A stretch of DNA of 64,000 bases from Muribaculaceae bacterium. GTDB taxonomy: Bacteria; Bacteroidota; Bacteroidia; Bacteroidales; Muribaculaceae. Shown here piece by piece: positions 1 through 9,219 of the stretch. Each line of letters starts with the position of its first letter. Within the stretch, counting starts at the first letter, position 1. The stretch covers positions 21,006 to 85,005 of the forward strand of contig JAGANS010000005.1 in assembly GCA_017624155.1 (NCBI GenBank), given 5' to 3'. Both the position numbers and the translations under genes were made by a program. A model generated the notes under the pieces. That model was given only the letters and a program-made list of their open reading frames with translations, did no database searches and was not told the DNA's origin.

Positions 1-1996
1 CGGTATCAAAGATACCTTTTTCTTCAAACAGCTCGAAGCCATCGGTATCGAGCACCTCGGCCCACAGATATGTGTAGTAGCCCGAAGCATAGCCGTCGCT
101 GCCGAAGATATGCTTGAAGTATGGTGAGCGGTAGCGATAGGTTAGCTCGGCAGGCATACCGATGGCATTGCGGACAGAGTCCTCGAATGCCATTACATCA
201 ACATCGCCTGTGGGATTGAGCTTGCCATACTGGAGGTCGAGCAGTGCTGCGCCTACAAGCTCGGCTGTGCGGAAACCGCTGTTGTGTTTAGATGAGGCCT
301 GAATTTTCTCAATGAGTTCTTCGGGAATAGTTTCGCCGGTCTTGTAGTGGTGCGCATAGGTACGCAGCAGTTCGGGCTGGAATGCCCAGTGTTCGTGAAT
401 CTGCGAGGGAAGTTCTACAAAGTCGCGGTCGACGTTTGTGCCTGCCTGACTCTTGAGGCGGGCGCGCGACAGCATGCCGTGCAGACCGTGGCCAAACTCG
501 TGGAACATAGTCTCAACCTCGTCGATGCTGAGCAGCGAAGGCATGTCGGCTGTGGGAGGAGTAAAGTTGCCGACATTGAAGATTACGGGGCGCGACGATG
601 TGCCGTCGGGATTTGTCCATGAGCCTTTGAATTCGCTCATCCACGCACCCTGACGCTTGGACGGACGGGTGAAGTAATCGGTCATGAATACGGCGATGTG
701 CTCGTTGGTCTTTGCATCGGTAACGTCATATACCGTTACCTCGTCGAAATACTTGGGAGCGTCGGGCATTTCGGTGAACTTCACACCGTAAAGCCGACCG
801 GCCATGTTGAAGATGCCGTTGCGGACCGAATCGACTGCAAAATATGCGCGGAGCTCGTTTTCATCCATATTATATTTGTCGGCACGTACTTTCTCGGCAT
901 AATAGTAGTAGTCCCATGGCTGGATGGTGATGCCGGCGCCTTCGCGGTCGGCAAGAGCCTGCATTTCCTTGACTTCTTCCTTGACCTTGGCTACTGCGGG
1001 AGTCCAGATCTGCATAAGCAGATTCTCGGCGTTGGCAACGGTCTTGGCCATGACGTTGTCGGTCATATATGAGCCGTAGCAGTCAAAGCCGAGCAGAGCG
1101 GCCTTCTTGGCGCGTGTCTGGAGTATCTTGTTAATTACAGGCAGGTTATTGTATTCGCCTGATGAAGCCTGGGTAGTGTAGCCCTTGTACATCTGTTCGC
1201 GCAGGTCGCGGTCGTTGGCATACTGGAGCACCGGCAGGCGCGAGGGGGCGTGAAGGGTGAATACCCACTTGCCTTCGCCGAGACCACGCTTCTGAGCTTC
1301 CTCGGCAGCTACTGCCACGGTGTTGGCGGGCAGGCCCGACAGGCGTTCCGGATTCTCAATGACGATTGAGAATGCGTTGGTGGCGTTGAGCAGATTCTTG
1401 TTGAATTGCAGGTACAGATTGGTAAGATCGGTGTTGAAGTTCTTGAGCTCCTGCTTCTGAGCCTCATCGAGAAGAGCGCCGGCACGCACGAAGTTCTTGT
1501 AATAGGTCTCGACGGCGCGGATCTGATCGGGTGCCATACCCATATCGTTGCGGTGATCATACAGGTATTTGAAGCGCTCGAACAGTTTGTCGTTCATCAT
1601 GATCGCATCCTGCGATTCGGAGTAGAGCGGATAGAACTCCTCGGCTACGGCAACCATCTCGGGCGAAGAGTTGGATTCCTCGAGAGCGGCGAATACGAGC
1701 ACAACCTTGTTGAGCGTTTCGGCAGCATTCTCAAATGCTACGACGGTGTTGTCGAAGGTGGGCGTCTCGGTGTTGTCGCAGATCTTCAGGATTTCGTCTT
1801 CCTGCTTGGCGATGCCTGCCTTGAGAGCGGGCAGATAGTGCTCGGTCTTGATCTGATCGAATGGCGGGATTTCGTAGACGGTTGTGTAGTCCTGCAGGAA
1901 AGGATTGTCGGGTTCTTTATCCATTGTGGCTGCAATACCCGCAGCTCCGGCACCTACGACGGCCACTGCGGCAAATAATAAAATTTTTTTATTCAC
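1..1996 (-). CDS. dcp: M3 family metallopeptidase (peptidyl-dipeptidase Dcp type), 3' end cut by window edge
   Basis: Zinc metallopeptidase of family M3, expected to trim dipeptides or oligopeptides from peptide C-termini. The reading frame runs unbroken from a GTG start at 1994-1996 to the window edge, giving about 665 codons. Family members are near 680-710 residues, so only a short C-terminal piece is missing. The zinc-binding motif HEFGH is at about residues 499-503 (bases 488-502). The first 23 or so residues form a signal peptide (lysines after the start, then an Ala/Val-rich stretch), which suggests an exported, periplasmic enzyme. No ATG lies in frame near the start; the GTG directly before the signal peptide is the only sensible choice. 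A TATTTTTG box (2025-2032) precedes it. The dcp assignment rests on family resemblance; oligopeptidase A is the alternative. Confidence 0.88.
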   Translation of the reverse strand, partial: MNKKILLFAAVAVVGAGAAGIAATMDKEPDNPFLQDYTTVYEIPPFDQIKTEHYLPALKAGIAKQEDEILKICDNTETPTFDNTVVAFENAAETLNKVVLVFAALEESNSSPEMVAVAEEFYPLYSESQDAIMMNDKLFERFKYLYDHRNDMGMAPDQIRAVETYYKNFVRAGALLDEAQKQELKNFNTDLTNLYLQFNKNLLNATNAFSIVIENPERLSGLPANTVAVAAEEAQKRGLGEGKWVFTLHAPSRLPVLQYANDRDLREQMYKGYTTQASSGEYNNLPVINKILQTRAKKAALLGFDCYGSYMTDNVMAKTVANAENLLMQIWTPAVAKVKEEVKEMQALADREGAGITIQPWDYYYYAEKVRADKYNMDENELRAYFAVDSVRNGIFNMAGRLYGVKFTEMPDAPKYFDEVTVYDVTDAKTNEHIAVFMTDYFTRPSKRQGAWMSEFKGSWTNPDGTSSRPVIFNVGNFTPPTADMPSLLSIDEVETMFHEFGHGLHGMLSRARLKSQAGTNVDRDFVELPSQIHEHWAFQPELLRTYAHHYKTGETIPEELIEKIQASSKHNSGFRTAELVGAALLDLQYGKLNPTGDVDVMAFEDSVRNAIGMPAELTYRYRSPYFKHIFGSDGYASGYYTYLWAEVLDTDGFELFEEKGIFDT

Positions 1997-2024
1997 GGAT
2001 GGAAGTATTAATGGTTGGTTTCTG

Positions 2025-2057
2025 CAAAAATAATGAAAAATCCGCACATAATAGCAA
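2025..2057 (-). promoter_or_regulatory. Bacteroidetes-type promoter of the M3 peptidase gene
   Basis: On the minus strand a TATTTTTG -7 box (2025-2032) has TTG at 2055-2057, a 22-nt spacer. The start codon lies 28 nt downstream of the box. The box matches TAnnTTTG; the spacer is slightly long. Confidence 0.45.
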
Positions 2058-2071
2058 TTTATGGCTGAATT

Positions 2072-4891
2072 TCATTCAAATATGTATCTTGCGGTAGGCG
2101 AATCGCCCTTTGCAATTTCCTCCGGAGTACCCTGTGCAAGTATGCGGCCGCCTCCGGCCCCGCCGTCAGGCCCCATATCGATGAGATAATCGGCGGTGCG
2201 CAGCACATCGGTGTTGTGCTCGATGACAAGTACGGTATTGCCGCGGTCGACAAGGCGGTTAAGTATAGCGAGCAATGTACGGATGTCCTCGAAATGCAGA
2301 CCTGTCGTCGGCTCGTCGAGAATATAGAGGGTGCGGCCGGTATCTTTTTTGGCCAGTTCGGTGGCGAGCTTCACACGCTGGTTCTCGCCGCCCGACAGTG
2401 TCGATGACGGCTGTCCGAGCTTGATATAGCCAAGGCCGATTTCCTGAAGTACGGTAAGTTTTTTCAGTATCTTGGGCACACCGGCAAAGAATTCAACGGC
2501 CTGATTGATTGTCATGTCCAGAACGTCGGCAATCGACTTGCCCTTATATCGCACCTCAAGAGTCTCGCGGTTATACCGCTTGCCATGGCATACCTCGCAC
2601 GGGACAAGTACATCGGGCATGAAATTCATCTCAATAGTGCGGTAGCCGTTGCCTCCGCAGGCCTCACAGCGGCCGCCGGCGACGTTGAACGAGAATCGCC
2701 CCGGCTTGTAACCGCGTATCTTGGCTTCGGGCAATCCTACGAACAGATTACGGATGTCGGTGAAAAGGCCGGTATATGTAGCCGGATTGGAGCGCGGTGT
2801 ACGGCCCAGCGGCGACTGATCGACAGTCACAGCCTTGTCGATATAGTCGATGCCCTTGATCTCACGGTATGGAAGCGGCTGTCGTGTGGAACGATAAAAG
2901 TGTTGCGACAGTATAGGCTCAAGCGTGGCGTTGACAAGCGACGATTTGCCCGAGCCGCTGACGCCTGCCACGCAGGTGAATGTCCCGAGAGGTAATTTCA
3001 GGTCAACATCCTTCAGATTATGGCCTGCGCATCCGAGCAATTCAAGATATTTCCCGTTGCCCTTGCGTCTTACTGCCGGTGTCTCGATGCAGCGGCGTCC
3101 GTTGAGATATGCCGCCGTGACTGTGTCGGCCTTGAGCATTTCGGCAGGAGTTCCCGCAAATACCACGTTGCCGCCTTTGCGTCCGGCGCCGGGCCCGATG
3201 TCAACGACATAATCGGCTTCGAGCATGATGTCCTTGTCATGCTCTACCACGATTATTGAATTGGATGCATCGCGCAGGCGCTTCAGCGAGTCGATAAGGC
3301 GCCGGTTGTCGCGCTGGTGGAGCCCTATCGACGGTTCGTCGAGAATATACAGCACATTCACGAGTTCCGAACCGAGTTGCGTGGCGAGTCTGATACGCTG
3401 GCTTTCCCCGCCGCTTAGCGTGGCTGATGCACGGTTGAGCTGCAGATATTCAAGACCTACGTCGACCAGAAAACGCAGCCGTACGTTGATCTCCTTGATA
3501 ATCTCGGCGGCAATCCTGGCATCGCGGTCGTCAAGGTGGCCGAGTATATTTTTCGACCAATCATACAGAGCGCCGATATCGAGCCGGCATAGCTGTGCTA
3601 TGTTCTGCCCGTCGATAAAGAAATGCAGCGCCTCGCGGTTCAGACGGTCGCCGTGACACTCCGGACATTCGCATCGTGTATAGAATTGGCCGCTCCATTT
3701 CTGGGCTGCCGTTCCTGCATCGTCGTCCTGCTGCATGTCGATGTATTTGAGCAAGCCCTCATACGCACCGATAGGTGTCAGTGTCCCGAGGTTGTCGTTT
3801 TTGAGGGTGAGACGCCTGTCAGTGCCGTTGAGTATCTCGTCGAGACACTCCTCACCGAGATCGCGTACGGGAGTCTTGAGTGTCGCGCCGTAGGCCTCGC
3901 ATATCGAGGACAGTTGCCAGAATATGGTAGTGTTCTTATACTTGCCGAGCGGAGTGAAGGCGCCGTCGTGTATCGACAGTGAGTCATCGGGTAATACCTT
4001 TGAGCGGTCGATTATATTCACATAGCCCAGCCCTTTGCATTTGGGACAATAGCCCTGCGGCGAATTGAACGAGAAATTGTGTGGCGCCGGCTCGCGATAC
4101 GAGAGTCCGCTTGCCGGGTCCATCAGCAACTGTGAGTAATGCGCGATGTCGTCTTTGTCGACATCGTAGATCATCACCTGCTTGTCGCCTTGGGCAAGAG
4201 CGCTTTCGACTGTGTCGCGCAGACGCTGCGGGTCCGTGTCGTTGACACGCATTCGGTCCACGACAAGCTCCACCGAGTGGTTCTTGTATCGGTCGAGTTT
4301 CATGCCCGGTGTGATTTCCATCAACTCGCCGTCAACACGAACGCGCAGGAAGCCTTTTTTCCGGAGCGTCTCAAACAGTTCTTTATAATGCCCTTTGCGA
4401 TTCTTTACGAGCGGGGCGAGCACATAAATCTTACTGCCGTTGAAACGCTGTAGAATCAGGCTTACAATCTTGTCGTCGGTATATCGCACCATTTCGTTGC
4501 CCGTGATATACGAGCGGGCGCGCCCTATACGCGAGTACAGCAGGCGCAGGAAGTCGTATATCTCGGTGGTAGTGCCTATTGTTGAGCGGGGATTGCGGTT
4601 GACTGTCTTTTGCTCGATGGCTATGACCGGGCTAAGCCCGGTGATATAATCCACATCGGGGCGCTCGAGATTTCCCAGCATATTGCGGGCATAAGCCGAG
4701 AAGGTCTCGATATATCGCCGCTGTCCCTCGGCATAAATAGTGTCGAAGGCCAGCGAGGACTTTCCGGAACCTGACAGACCGGTGATAACGGTAAGTGCGT
4801 CGCGTGGGATGTCCACATCAATATTCTTAAGATTGTTGACTCGTGCCCCCACCACGCTCAGGGGTGAAGTCATATCGATGGATTTTCTCAT
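2072..4891 (-). CDS. uvrA: Excinuclease ABC subunit A
   Basis: Damage-recognition ATPase of nucleotide excision repair, which loads UvrB on lesions. The 939-residue length is normal. Two ABC ATPase modules are visible: the first P-loop is GLSGSGKSS near residue 40, the second GVSGSGKSS near residue 640. Both signature regions read LSGGE. CxxC zinc modules occur ([12 protein letters not shown], and CEACGG...CEVCHG in the second half). The start at 4891 follows the stop of the upstream transglycosylase gene by one base (TAATATG), implying translational coupling; a second ATG six codons in is also possible. No active-site loss seen. Confidence 0.97.
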   Translation of the reverse strand: MRKSIDMTSPLSVVGARVNNLKNIDVDIPRDALTVITGLSGSGKSSLAFDTIYAEGQRRYIETFSAYARNMLGNLERPDVDYITGLSPVIAIEQKTVNRNPRSTIGTTTEIYDFLRLLYSRIGRARSYITGNEMVRYTDDKIVSLILQRFNGSKIYVLAPLVKNRKGHYKELFETLRKKGFLRVRVDGELMEITPGMKLDRYKNHSVELVVDRMRVNDTDPQRLRDTVESALAQGDKQVMIYDVDKDDIAHYSQLLMDPASGLSYREPAPHNFSFNSPQGYCPKCKGLGYVNIIDRSKVLPDDSLSIHDGAFTPLGKYKNTTIFWQLSSICEAYGATLKTPVRDLGEECLDEILNGTDRRLTLKNDNLGTLTPIGAYEGLLKYIDMQQDDDAGTAAQKWSGQFYTRCECPECHGDRLNREALHFFIDGQNIAQLCRLDIGALYDWSKNILGHLDDRDARIAAEIIKEINVRLRFLVDVGLEYLQLNRASATLSGGESQRIRLATQLGSELVNVLYILDEPSIGLHQRDNRRLIDSLKRLRDASNSIIVVEHDKDIMLEADYVVDIGPGAGRKGGNVVFAGTPAEMLKADTVTAAYLNGRRCIETPAVRRKGNGKYLELLGCAGHNLKDVDLKLPLGTFTCVAGVSGSGKSSLVNATLEPILSQHFYRSTRQPLPYREIKGIDYIDKAVTVDQSPLGRTPRSNPATYTGLFTDIRNLFVGLPEAKIRGYKPGRFSFNVAGGRCEACGGNGYRTIEMNFMPDVLVPCEVCHGKRYNRETLEVRYKGKSIADVLDMTINQAVEFFAGVPKILKKLTVLQEIGLGYIKLGQPSSTLSGGENQRVKLATELAKKDTGRTLYILDEPTTGLHFEDIRTLLAILNRLVDRGNTVLVIEHNTDVLRTADYLIDMGPDGGAGGGRILAQGTPEEIAKGDSPTARYIFE

Positions 4892-4892
4892 A

Positions 4893-5840
4893 TTACTTGG
4901 TTATCCACTGAGGATTATAGACGGCCTTGCGGGCAGTGCTGCGGCTCAGGCCTTCTTTCATCGGCACACGCACCTTGTAGGTTTTGCCGGTCTTGTTGGT
5001 TAGTTTCGGACCGCGTATCCACGGATTTTCCTCACGAAGATCGCGGTATGATACTCCTCGTTTTTTAGCCCAGGTCGTCCAATCGTCAACAGGGCCTTTA
5101 ACCTCAACGATATCTACTGCCCGCGGACGGTACAGCTCATCGGCAGTAAGCTTGAAGCCGTAGGCAGCCGGATTCTCCATAATGGCCTTCGTTGCCATGA
5201 TGCGGAAGGGGTATCGCTGTGTCTCGTCGGCGAGATACAGTTCTATCGCATCGTCGGCAAGCTGGGCGTCAAGCTGTTTGGTGATACGTGCCATGCCGCC
5301 GTTGTAAGCTGCCATGACCGATGTCCAGCTACCGCCATAACGGGCGAGCGCTTTCTTGAAATACCGGCATGCAGCGGCGGTTGATTTTTCTATATTGTAT
5401 CGTTCATCCACCTCGTCGTTAACCTCAAGCCCGTATTCTTTGGCAGTCGAGGCCAAAAACTGCCACATGCCGGCGGCCTTGGCGGCAGACATGGCACGCG
5501 GATTCAATGTGCTCTCGACGCAGGCAAGGTAAAGCAGATCATCGGGCATGCCGTTGGCACGTAGTACAGGGGCCATCTGCGGAAAATAACGGTTGGCACG
5601 CTTTATCATGAGCAACGTATTGCCATGTGTGTAAATCAATGATGTGAGTTCACGGTCATAACGCTCGGCATAATCAAGCGGATCGAGGCTGACACTTTGG
5701 CCGCATATACTCACCTTCTGCGGTATTGTGGGATTGACTGTGCTGGAATGTACCTTGGATGAACTTGCCTGAGCGAGGCATAATGGCGCAGGCGGCATTA
5801 TCATAGCTGCCGCGAGCAGTATTATATATCTGTTTGTCAT
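4893..5840 (-). CDS. Lytic transglycosylase, SLT (MltD-like) domain, exported
   Basis: Predicted peptidoglycan lytic transglycosylase, cleaving glycan strands in the periplasm. The SLT core is clear: a catalytic-Glu motif ([12 protein letters not shown]), then AAGMWQF, and the AAYNGG block typical of the fold. The C-terminal 60 or so residues resemble a degenerate LysM-like peptidoglycan-binding domain. I start it at the ATG at 5840 (315 aa), because a standard signal peptide with a hydrophobic core ending in LAQA follows directly. An upstream in-frame ATG would put 30 non-signal residues in front and would lie upstream of the promoter box. It is followed one base later by uvrA and so likely shares its transcript, an odd pairing of wall and repair functions. 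Confidence 0.88.
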   Translation of the reverse strand: MTNRYIILLAAAMIMPPAPLCLAQASSSKVHSSTVNPTIPQKVSICGQSVSLDPLDYAERYDRELTSLIYTHGNTLLMIKRANRYFPQMAPVLRANGMPDDLLYLACVESTLNPRAMSAAKAAGMWQFLASTAKEYGLEVNDEVDERYNIEKSTAAACRYFKKALARYGGSWTSVMAAYNGGMARITKQLDAQLADDAIELYLADETQRYPFRIMATKAIMENPAAYGFKLTADELYRPRAVDIVEVKGPVDDWTTWAKKRGVSYRDLREENPWIRGPKLTNKTGKTYKVRVPMKEGLSRSTARKAVYNPQWITK

Positions 5841-5884
5841 GTCTGTTATTGAGGTGTGCTTATACAAGTCGTTAAGTCTACATA

Positions 5885-5915
5885 CAAAGTTACAAAAATA
5901 ATTTGACATAGGCAA
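5885..5915 (-). promoter_or_regulatory. Promoter of the transglycosylase-uvrA operon
   Basis: Minus-strand TAACTTTG (5885-5892) with TTG exactly 20 nt upstream (5913-5915). This is the canonical Bacteroidetes -33/-7 pair, about 45 nt before the chosen start codon at 5840. Confidence 0.7.
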
Positions 5916-5968
5916 GCCGCATTTTATCATGGAAATTTATCAGAACAAGCAATTATTTGCAATAATAA

Positions 5969-6000
5969 TTTGCAACAATGATTCTTTTTAGTTAAATTTG
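5969..6000 (+). promoter_or_regulatory. Promoter of rprXY
   Basis: TTTG at 5969-5972, 20-nt spacer, TAAATTTG at 5993-6000. Transcription would begin near 6005, leaving a leader of about 125 nt before rprX. The leader holds a possible 26-codon reading frame (ATG 6018, stop 6096-6098) and a small AAGCC/GGCTT hairpin (6108-6121) close to the rprX start. Confidence 0.65.
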
Positions 6001-6131
6001 CACTCAAATGTTAAATTATGGATTCTTTTTCATCATCTTTGGAAGTGGACGCAAACTTTGCCACGACTGGAGTGTTAATATTATTAAAGTTTAATTAACG
6101 TAAAATCAAGCCGTCAGGCTTCTTATAATAA

Positions 6132-7658
6132 ATGAAAAAACAAACAATCTGGATACTGACCATATTGATGGCGTTTACGTTCATCGGTTTGCTGTGTATA
6201 CAGATATTTTATATGAAGAATATCGTGGGCATACGCTACGAGCAGTTCTCGCAGGGTGTGCGCCAGAGCCTTATAGCCGTTGCGCAGCATCTTGAGCGCG
6301 ACGAGACACGGTATTTCCTCGAGGATCAGGTCAACCTCGTAGAGTCGCAGTCGATCTACGCCAAGCGTCTCGCCAGCAGTCTGCCGACGCAGGAAGGCCT
6401 TAAGGTATCGTTTGCCACACCGACTGTTGAAGCCGACCTTACGATCAGGGGCGATGTATCCGCCTTGTCCAAGATTCAGACCGGAGAATCTCTTGTGGGT
6501 CAGCACTTCCAAACCATGCAGGATGTATACCGCGATCACTATCTGTATCAGCGAGGTGTGCTCGACGATGTGATTCTCAACATCATATCATCGGCATCCG
6601 ACCGCACTATTACCGAGCGTGCCGACTCGTCGCTTGTACGTACATACCTGCGGCAGCAGCTTGATACACTTGGCATTGACGTGCCGTTTGAATTTGCAGT
6701 AGTCAACCGTCTCGGAGTAATCCAATACAAATCAGCCGGATATAATCCCGGCGAGAATGTCGATGACGTGTTTACCCAGACACTTTTCCCACGCGATCCT
6801 GCCTCGCGTATTTATCGGCTGAAGGTATATTTCCCTACAAAGTCCGACTATATTTTCCGCTCGATCTCATTTATGGTTCCGGCTTTTGCCTTTACGCTCA
6901 TATTGTTGGTTATATTCATATACACTATCATAGTGGCTTTCAGACAGAAAAAACTCACTGAAATGAAGAATGACTTCATCAACAATATGACGCACGAGTT
7001 CAAGACGCCAATATCCTCGATATCGCTTGCCGCGCAGATGCTCAATGATCCGGATATCCGCAAATCGCCGGCCATGCTGCAGCAGATTTCACAGGTGGTG
7101 AACGATGAGACGAAGCGACTTCGCTTCCAGGTAGAGAAGGTGCTTCAGATGTCGATGTTCGACCGTCAGAAAGCCACACTGAAGATTGAGGAAATAGACG
7201 CCAATCTTGTTGTGTATAACATCGTTAACACCTTCAAGCTTAAGGTTGAGAAATATGGAGGCCATATCGACGCCAATCTCGATGCTATGAATGCCCTTGT
7301 CGAAGTGGATGAGATGCACTTTACCAATGTGATTTTCAATTTGCTTGACAATGCAGTGAAATATCGTTCGGAAGAACGGCCGCTTCACCTTGTCGTCGGC
7401 TCGCGCGACCTGCCCGGTGAAAGGCTCGAGATCTCCATAGCTGACAACGGTATTGGTATACGTCGTGACGATCTCAAAAAGATATTTGACAAATTCTTCC
7501 GCGTTTCGACCGGCAACCGTCACGATGTAAAGGGCTTTGGCCTCGGCCTCGCTTATGTACACAAGATGGTGACCGAACTTGGCGGCACTATTTCGGTCGA
7601 AAGCGAAATCAATATAGGTACGAAATTCATAATAATACTCCCACTCTCTAAAAACTGA
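6132..7658 (+). CDS. rprX: Sensor histidine kinase, RprX type
   Basis: Membrane sensor kinase of a two-component system. TM1 spans about residues 6-27. An extracytoplasmic sensor domain follows to about residue 244, then TM2 at about 245-269. The dimerisation box holds the phosphoacceptor His288 (NNMTHEFKTP). The ATP-binding domain has an N box (NLLDNAVKY), G1 (DNGIGI) and G2 (GFGLGL). No HAMP domain is evident between TM2 and the H box. The next gene, six bases downstream, is a response regulator that strongly resembles RprY, which supports the name. RprX/RprY was named in Bacteroides fragilis; the natural signal is not evident from this sequence. Confidence 0.88.
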   Translation: MKKQTIWILTILMAFTFIGLLCIQIFYMKNIVGIRYEQFSQGVRQSLIAVAQHLERDETRYFLEDQVNLVESQSIYAKRLASSLPTQEGLKVSFATPTVEADLTIRGDVSALSKIQTGESLVGQHFQTMQDVYRDHYLYQRGVLDDVILNIISSASDRTITERADSSLVRTYLRQQLDTLGIDVPFEFAVVNRLGVIQYKSAGYNPGENVDDVFTQTLFPRDPASRIYRLKVYFPTKSDYIFRSISFMVPAFAFTLILLVIFIYTIIVAFRQKKLTEMKNDFINNMTHEFKTPISSISLAAQMLNDPDIRKSPAMLQQISQVVNDETKRLRFQVEKVLQMSMFDRQKATLKIEEIDANLVVYNIVNTFKLKVEKYGGHIDANLDAMNALVEVDEMHFTNVIFNLLDNAVKYRSEERPLHLVVGSRDLPGERLEISIADNGIGIRRDDLKKIFDKFFRVSTGNRHDVKGFGLGLAYVHKMVTELGGTISVESEINIGTKFIIILPLSKN

Positions 7659-7663
7659 TAATT

Positions 7664-8371
7664 ATGGAAGAACGCATGAAAATCCTGCTCTGCGAAGACG
7701 ACGAGAATCTCGGCATGCTTCTGCGCGAATACCTCCAGGCCAAAGGCTTCAGCGCCGATCTGTTCTCTGACGGCGAAGCCGGCTACAAGGCTTTTCTTAA
7801 AGGTAAATACGACATCTGCGTCCTTGATGTGATGATGCCTAAAAAGGACGGTTTTACTCTTGCTCAGGAAATCCGCACTTTCAATGCCGAGGTGCCCATC
7901 ATTTTCCTTACGGCCAAATCGATGAAGGACGATATTCTTGAAGGCTTCAAGCTCGGTGCCGATGATTATATCACCAAGCCTTTCTCGATGGAGGAACTTG
8001 TGCTGCGTATCGAGGCTATCCTGCGTCGTGTCAAGGGCAAGAAAGGCAAGGAAATCACCATGTATAAGATCGGTAAATTCACCTTCGACACACAGAAGCA
8101 GGTGCTTATGATCGATGATAAGGTGACAAAACTCACCACCAAGGAATCCGAACTGCTGTCGCTGTTATGCGCGCATGTAAATGTGATCCTTGAGCGCAAC
8201 TACGCCCTGAAGACCATCTGGATCGATGACAATTACTTCAATGCCCGTTCGATGGACGTGTACATTACCAAGCTGCGCAAGCATCTTAAGGATGATCCCT
8301 CGATCGAGATCATCAATATCCACGGCAAGGGCTACAAACTCATTGCTCCCGACGTCGAGGCCAAGAACTGA
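7664..8371 (+). CDS. rprY: Response regulator, OmpR/PhoB family, RprY type
   Basis: DNA-binding response regulator paired with the kinase just upstream. The receiver domain covers residues 5-120, with an acidic pair (EDDE), the phosphoacceptor Asp in CVLDVMMPKKDG and the conserved Lys in DDYITKPF. A winged-helix output domain (about 135-230) ends with the typical YITKLRKHL and GKGYKL blocks. The sequence closely matches what I recall of Bacteroides RprY along its whole length. A second ATG four codons in (MKILL) is an alternative start. A strong hairpin terminator follows directly, so the operon is just rprXY. Confidence 0.92.
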   Translation: MEERMKILLCEDDENLGMLLREYLQAKGFSADLFSDGEAGYKAFLKGKYDICVLDVMMPKKDGFTLAQEIRTFNAEVPIIFLTAKSMKDDILEGFKLGADDYITKPFSMEELVLRIEAILRRVKGKKGKEITMYKIGKFTFDTQKQVLMIDDKVTKLTTKESELLSLLCAHVNVILERNYALKTIWIDDNYFNARSMDVYITKLRKHLKDDPSIEIINIHGKGYKLIAPDVEAKN

Positions 8372-8401
8372 AAAAACAGCTAAATGCTGATGCAGGGTAA
8401 T

Positions 8402-8435
8402 AAAAAAGGGGAGCCGAACTTCGGTTCCCCTTTTT
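8402..8435. terminator. Bidirectional intrinsic terminator between rprY and the Rossmann-fold gene
   Basis: An A-run, a GC-rich stem (GGGGAGCCGAA pairing with TTCGGTTCCCC, one G-T pair) and a T-run. The A- and T-runs on both sides make it able to serve rprY (plus) and the convergent gene at 8458 (minus). Confidence 0.85.
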
Positions 8436-8457
8436 AATAGTAGCGCGGACAGAATTG

Positions 8458-8934
8458 TTATTCCTCTACATACTTTTCGCGGTGGAAATGCGGTGTGATC
8501 ACCTCGTCGACGGCGCGTGCGGCATAATCGCCCTCGGTGGAGATGAACACCCAGTCGATATCGGTGTGGCGGCGCAGATCGCCCATGAAGAAGGCCTCGG
8601 CCTCGGGCGAGCCTACTACGACAAGGCGCCCTACCCCGGCTTCACGGGCGGCGTTGACCATCCCTACATAATGGCCGAGAATAAAGTCGTTGGCTTCGTG
8701 ATCGGTCTGATCATCCTCAAAGGTCATGATTACATCATGGTAGCCCTCAAAAACCTCTCGGAGAGCGTCCTTGTTGGCTGCGTCAAGCAATGAAACGGAC
8801 AGATCCGAATTTTCGAGCATCACACGCTCGGGATTGCTCACAAAAGCGTTAACCGCCTGACCGCGGTGGAGTAGCTGGGTAAGTACATCGGCAAAAACAT
8901 GACCGTTCATGCCGGTTAATGCGATTTCTTTCAT
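8458..8934 (-). CDS. Short NAD(P)-binding Rossmann-fold protein (NmrA/SDR-like)
   Basis: 158-residue protein resembling the N-terminal part of NAD(P)H-binding or atypical short-chain dehydrogenase proteins. It starts with a beta strand and a glycine turn (ALTGMNGHVF), a degraded form of TGxxGxxG. A segment like LVVVGSPEAE follows, then ITPHFHREKY at the end. It is clearly shorter than active NmrA-like reductases (210-300 aa) and no YxxxK catalytic pair is visible. It could be a sensor or regulatory remnant rather than an enzyme. It is monocistronic, ending at the bidirectional terminator. Confidence 0.6.
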   Translation of the reverse strand: MKEIALTGMNGHVFADVLTQLLHRGQAVNAFVSNPERVMLENSDLSVSLLDAANKDALREVFEGYHDVIMTFEDDQTDHEANDFILGHYVGMVNAAREAGVGRLVVVGSPEAEAFFMGDLRRHTDIDWVFISTEGDYAARAVDEVITPHFHREKYVEE

Positions 8935-8985
8935 AGTTGAAGTTTATTAATTGCTGCTTTATTAACAATTCGCGAGGCCGGTTGT

Positions 8986-9015
8986 TTGATGTTGCGAATT
9001 ATTTGAGTAATTTTG
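8986..9015 (+). promoter_or_regulatory. Promoter of the DUF4250-uvrD-nspC-GT-radC operon
   Basis: TAATTTTG at 9008-9015 with TTTG at 8986-8989 (18-nt spacer). The start codon of the first gene is 18 nt downstream of the box. Confidence 0.6.
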
Positions 9016-9033
9016 TAAGCCGATAATGATACA

Positions 9034-9219
9034 ATGTCAATGGAAAATTTACCACAAGATCCATATATGCTTCTAAGTGTCGTGAATATGAAGCTTCGCG
9101 ACCAATACAGCGACCTCGACGACCTGTGCCTAAGTCTTGATGTCGACAAGGACGAGCTGTGTGCGCGTCTCCGCGCCGCCGGCTTTGAATATGACGCCGC
9201 CAACAACCGTTTTGCGTAA
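9034..9219 (+). CDS. DUF4250 family small protein
   Basis: 61-residue acidic protein matching the DUF4250 family: the opening LPQDPYMLLSVVNMKLRD and a later AAGFEYD segment are the family hallmarks. It is probably helical and cytoplasmic, and its function is unknown. Its stop overlaps the start of the UvrD-like helicase (TAATG), so the two are translationally coupled. It is the first gene of a five-gene operon. The coupling suggests, but does not show, a link to helicase expression. Confidence 0.85.
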   Translation: MSMENLPQDPYMLLSVVNMKLRDQYSDLDDLCLSLDVDKDELCARLRAAGFEYDAANNRFA

